Source: Chitinophaga pinensis (lineage in GTDB: Bacteria > Bacteroidota > Bacteroidia > AKYH767-A > OLB10). Taken from it: 41,131 nucleotides of DNA. The DNA lies in contig CALQOD010000014.1 of NCBI GenBank assembly GCA_943332105.1, positions 1 through 41,131 of the forward strand, read 5' to 3'. Shown one piece after another: positions 37,395-41,131 of the stretch. How positions within the stretch are numbered: position 1 is the first letter of the stretch; every line of letters begins with the position of its first letter. A model generated the notes under the pieces. It saw only the letters and a program-made list of their open reading frames with translations, did no database searches and was not told the origin of the DNA. Position numbers and translations under genes: made by a program.

Positions 37395-39044
37395 ATGAAA
37401 AAATTCTTTATAATATTTGTAATAATATTAATACAAGCCAATTCCAATGCCCAATCATTTAACTATATAGATGATCATTGCTTCGGAACAATTAGTATGG
37501 AAGAAGGAAATGCTATCACGCGCCTAAACCAACTAAATGTAATAGTAGGTCATAGTACTTGTTATTATGCGCAACAAGATAAAACAGAACCCAACTGTGT
37601 ACTCACTGGTAATAGTAAAGATATTTGGATTATTGCTTTTGATGATTCGCTTCACAAAAAATGGGACAAAATTTATGGTACAAATTCATATCAGGATGAA
37701 GCATATAGCATCATACAATATAAACAAGGGTTTTTAGTTGCTGGTCATACTGAAGGAGATTCTTCCTGTAGTCTATCAACTACCACAAAAGGGGATTGTG
37801 ATTATATTTTATTATATCTTGATTCACTTGGAAACAAAATCAATGAAACACGCTTTGGTTCAATTGGTATTGATAAAATATGTAGTGCTGCACAAACTTT
37901 AGATGGAGGTTTGTTATTATCAGGTTCAAGTAATGGAGTACATAGTTTTGATAAATCTCAAAATGCATTCTATTACCCAAATCAAACACCATTTCAAGCA
38001 GATTATGACCTTTGGGTAATCAAGCTAGACTCATTAGGAAACAAGCAATGGGACCGAATTTTTGGAGGAATGGGTAATGATAGCGGAGATGGAATATTGT
38101 ATATGCAAAAAACACAAGGGCATACAATACTGAATGATAGTTCTTACCTTGTATATGGCGGAACAGTAAGTGGTGTTGGCGGAAATATAACTTCTTCACC
38201 TATCTCACCTGCTTATGCAGAGGCAATAGTTTTTAAAGTTGATAAAAATGGAAATAAAATTTGGGATAAACGTTATGGTTGTACAGGTTGTATTGGCTGG
38301 ACAGAGTTGACAAAAATTATTGAAAAGGATAATTATTATTATTTATTTGGCAGTAAAACTAACGTGATGTTACCAAGTTATGAGCCTGACCTATGGATTA
38401 TTAAAACGGATACGAATGGTAATATTATATGGGAGAAAACATATGGAACTTCAGAAATCGATCGTTTTGCTGACGTAATAGTTAATACACAAGGTAGCTT
38501 TTTTGCTTTAGGGTCTATTTGTATTTCAAATGGTTCTTTTCTTAACCCTGGATATGGAGCATATGATGCAGTGATTATGAATTTTGATACTTCTGGAGCT
38601 TTATTGACTTATAAATATTTAGGGGCCAACAATTCAGATTTTGGCAATTCACTAATCCAAATAAATGATAGCACCCTACTTATTTGTGCAACAGCGGAAG
38701 ATGGTATAAGTAATGTGAAAAACGATGCAGGTCGTGGCGCAAAAGATATTTGGGCTGTGAAATTAGGGTATTCATCAACAACTACTTCTATCAATCAACT
38801 ACAAAATAATTTATCACTAACGGTAAGGCCTAACCCCGCAAAGGACCATATTGATATTAGCGGCTTACCGCCATCAGCTTATACTATTAATACATACAGT
38901 CTTGATGGCCGTTTGGTAATGAGTGATATAGTTACCTCCGATTTATCACTTCCACTTTCAATAGAATCCTTGCAAAGTGGTATGTATATCACCAGCATTA
39001 AGAACGAAAAAATCAACACAACTGTTCGTTGGGTGAAAGAGTAA
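37395..39044 (+). CDS. Beta-propeller-like secreted protein with T9SS type A sorting domain
   Basis: Repeated DIWIIAFDDSLHKKWDKIYGTNSYQDEAYSI / DLWVIKLDSLGNKQWDRIFGGMGNDSGDG blades; C-terminus LTVRPNPAKDHIDISGLP ... SGMYITSIKNEKINTTVRWVKE. Confidence 0.9.
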   Translation: MKKFFIIFVIILIQANSNAQSFNYIDDHCFGTISMEEGNAITRLNQLNVIVGHSTCYYAQQDKTEPNCVLTGNSKDIWIIAFDDSLHKKWDKIYGTNSYQDEAYSIIQYKQGFLVAGHTEGDSSCSLSTTTKGDCDYILLYLDSLGNKINETRFGSIGIDKICSAAQTLDGGLLLSGSSNGVHSFDKSQNAFYYPNQTPFQADYDLWVIKLDSLGNKQWDRIFGGMGNDSGDGILYMQKTQGHTILNDSSYLVYGGTVSGVGGNITSSPISPAYAEAIVFKVDKNGNKIWDKRYGCTGCIGWTELTKIIEKDNYYYLFGSKTNVMLPSYEPDLWIIKTDTNGNIIWEKTYGTSEIDRFADVIVNTQGSFFALGSICISNGSFLNPGYGAYDAVIMNFDTSGALLTYKYLGANNSDFGNSLIQINDSTLLICATAEDGISNVKNDAGRGAKDIWAVKLGYSSTTTSINQLQNNLSLTVRPNPAKDHIDISGLPPSAYTINTYSLDGRLVMSDIVTSDLSLPLSIESLQSGMYITSIKNEKINTTVRWVKE

Positions 39045-39068
39045 ATAACAATTGTTTATAGAAATTTC

Positions 39069-39090
39069 AAGGGGCCTCGTGCCCCTTTTT
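39069..39090 (+). terminator. Terminator hairpin AAGGGGC-CTCGT-GCCCCTT + T tract
   Basis: Perfect stem 25 bp after the stop of the 37395 gene. Confidence 0.88.
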
Positions 39091-39278
39091 TAATTAAAAC
39101 TATTTTAGTACAAGTCAATACGAGTAAAGAAATCTCAACCAACACCCGGGGAAATTCGTAACTAACCCTACTCCTTTTAATTTTCATTATCATAAAGCGC
39201 GTTTATACTCACAAATAGGTTTTGGTTAATTTTATTTCGTATGCCTTTAATAAAGCAATGAATAAATTATATAACCTA

Positions 39279-39491
39279 GTGGCAAGTAAAACCTGACGTT
39301 TTTTGAAGCTCTTTGAAAATTTCAAAACGATGAACTTTTGATTGATTGAACAAAAATTGTAATTATTTGAGTCTGTTAACAATTGATTATTAATGTAATA
39401 AGTAATAATCGAAAGGCGATATTTGCCATTTTTAATGAATTGAAAAATAAGTAATTTTACTTATTGTTTTCAGTTATTTGCCACTTTATAT
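39279..39491 (+). promoter_or_regulatory. Conserved promoter cassette copy 2
   Basis: See 35616-35829. Confidence 0.75.
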
Positions 39492-39514
39492 TTGAGCACC
39501 AAAAATCTTAAACT

Positions 39515-41068
39515 TTGAAAAAATTAAAACAAGTATTAGTATTATTATGTATAGCTGTTTTGAGCTACAATGCAAATGCTCAATTTGTACTACCAACTAT
39601 TCCAGATAGTAGTTATGGCGCCAACTCCATTTATAGTAGAAGGACAGGCTGTGATATTTATTATTTGAACGACTCAGCGATTTATCGAGCGAGTGTATGG
39701 GAACAAGATTCGGCAGCAAGGGGGTTTGGATATGTTGTAGATTATAATGGCACGAGGTATCAAGGTACACTACCATTTTATTGCACGGATCATGTATTAA
39801 ATGCTGATGTATGTCTATTAAAAAATTCAAGCAATACAATAACTGCCGCAGTAGTTTATAATGACTATAATAACAATAATTATTTCCTAGAATATTTCGA
39901 GTGGAAGGCTACTATTAATGATTTCGTTTCCGTTTATGTAGATACACTATATTCGACAACAACAGGAACTACCTTAAATATCGATGGTAATAGTTCTGTT
40001 GACGGAGAATTTACGATTGTATGGGATGATAACGATAGTATTATTTATTATGTAGTTGGTAGTATTGCGAATGGTGTAAATAATACAAGAGTCTTAACTT
40101 ATGGCATATCACCTGATGTGAGTATGTATTTTGATGGAACAAATGATGTTGTCCATGTTGTTTATATTGATACGCTTAATTATGAATTAACGGTTTCAGA
40201 TTATAATTTTTCGGATTTATTGTTAAGCATAACAAGTCCACTTTATACGCAAAGCGTTGCCCCAGGCGCAAATTTAAAATGGGCATTTCCACGAATAGCC
40301 TCACCGGGTCCTAATGCTGGAGGTGTTAACGAATGGACTGTTATAGCACTTGAATGGGAATTGACGAACTGGTATGTAACCGGGTTTAATAATAGTTTAG
40401 CTACACGTATACCATATAATTACATCACTTTGCCAAATCCACCTACACCTCCAATTAATTTGAATAAAGTATCAAATTATGATTTGAGTGTTTGTTATTC
40501 GAATAATTACCCAACTGACGGTATTTATGTTGGTTGGGCATTTGATGCAGATCCATCGATATTTTCATCGACAGTAAGCAACATTTCTATAAACACAAAC
40601 TATTCTATTGTTTTAAGGTGTGATAACAATGCAGTAAATCTAGATACTGCCTATTGGCAGGTTTCAAGCTCAATAACAAGTAACAATGATGATTTCTCTT
40701 CATTTTTATCTATGGCATCAAGACATGGCTCTGATGAATTATTCGCCACATATCAGAATATGGTAATCGACAGCAATAATTTATACGATATTAATTATAA
40801 AAGTATAGTTCCTATATCTTCAGCCACAAGCTTAAAAACAAGTAATATTTCGACCAATCCAAATAGAAAAATTATAGGAATAAGCGGTTATGATACAACA
40901 GGTAAATTATTATTTGTAAAATCATACTTGAATGTGGAAGAAATAAAATTTGATATTCCTAATGAATGTTATAATCAAATATTATTAATTAAATTTGAAT
41001 ATGATGATATGACATATATTACTAATAAATATTTTATCAACACTTCAAAAGCTTATTTCTTAAAATAA
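39515..41068 (+). CDS. Secreted hypothetical protein, paralog A2
   Basis: Shares PDSSYGxxxIYSRxTGCDI, GTTLNIDGNSxxxGEFTIVWDD, FPRIASPGPNxG, VCYSNNYPxDGIYVGW with 35853..37382. The ORF track begins at this position with a TTG start. Confidence 0.8.
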   Translation: MKKLKQVLVLLCIAVLSYNANAQFVLPTIPDSSYGANSIYSRRTGCDIYYLNDSAIYRASVWEQDSAARGFGYVVDYNGTRYQGTLPFYCTDHVLNADVCLLKNSSNTITAAVVYNDYNNNNYFLEYFEWKATINDFVSVYVDTLYSTTTGTTLNIDGNSSVDGEFTIVWDDNDSIIYYVVGSIANGVNNTRVLTYGISPDVSMYFDGTNDVVHVVYIDTLNYELTVSDYNFSDLLLSITSPLYTQSVAPGANLKWAFPRIASPGPNAGGVNEWTVIALEWELTNWYVTGFNNSLATRIPYNYITLPNPPTPPINLNKVSNYDLSVCYSNNYPTDGIYVGWAFDADPSIFSSTVSNISINTNYSIVLRCDNNAVNLDTAYWQVSSSITSNNDDFSSFLSMASRHGSDELFATYQNMVIDSNNLYDINYKSIVPISSATSLKTSNISTNPNRKIIGISGYDTTGKLLFVKSYLNVEEIKFDIPNECYNQILLIKFEYDDMTYITNKYFINTSKAYFLK

Positions 41069-41075
41069 TTAAACT

Positions 41076-41131
41076 ATGAAAAAATTAATATGTTCGTTAT
41101 GGTTTTTAATTATAACCTCCAATTTCTCACT
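41076..41131 (+). CDS. Start of a further secreted protein (truncated at window end)
   Basis: ATGAAAAAATTAATATGTTCGTTATGGTTTTTAATTATAACC encodes a signal-peptide-like MKKLICSLWFLIITSNFS; 7 bp after the preceding stop. Confidence 0.55.
   Translation, partial: MKKLICSLWFLIITSNFS

Overview
The window looks like a Bacteroidota chromosome segment: T9SS C-terminal sorting domains, PorP/SprF, FISUMP lipoprotein, TTG-N20-TAnnTTTG promoter motif, and a conserved dut / nucleotidyltransferase / TPR / DUF4292 / EnvC / TatA block. From left to right it contains: a truncated endonuclease/exonuclease/phosphatase gene; a cluster of intergenic palindromic repeats; meaB; a cobalamin riboswitch with a BtuB-like TonB receptor; gpsA; DinB; a ParDE-type toxin-antitoxin pair; a WYL regulator; three lipoproteins; a second repeat cluster that ends a truncated SRPBCC gene; the dut-to-tatA block; msrB; a locus with an orphan Wzz/BY-kinase-like protein, a T9SS type B cargo and a PorP-OmpA-like fusion; an M28 peptidase; an aminotransferase/omega-amidase pair; and a run of secreted T9SS cargo genes. 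The strongest leads are: (1) a tandemly repeated module at 35.6-41.1 kb in which ~205-bp promoter cassettes have near-identical ends although their downstream paralogous surface proteins have diverged; (2) a nested palindromic repeat family (core GGTTTAAACC) in two clusters, one of which truncates a gene; (3) a PorP/SprF barrel fused to ~42-aa acidic repeats and an OmpA-like tail; (4) a junction where two divergent genes (HxlR and an isomerase-like protein) have both lost their 5' ends; and (5) a start-codon-sequestering hairpin downstream of the B12 riboswitch. All assignments come from reading the sequence; no searches were run.
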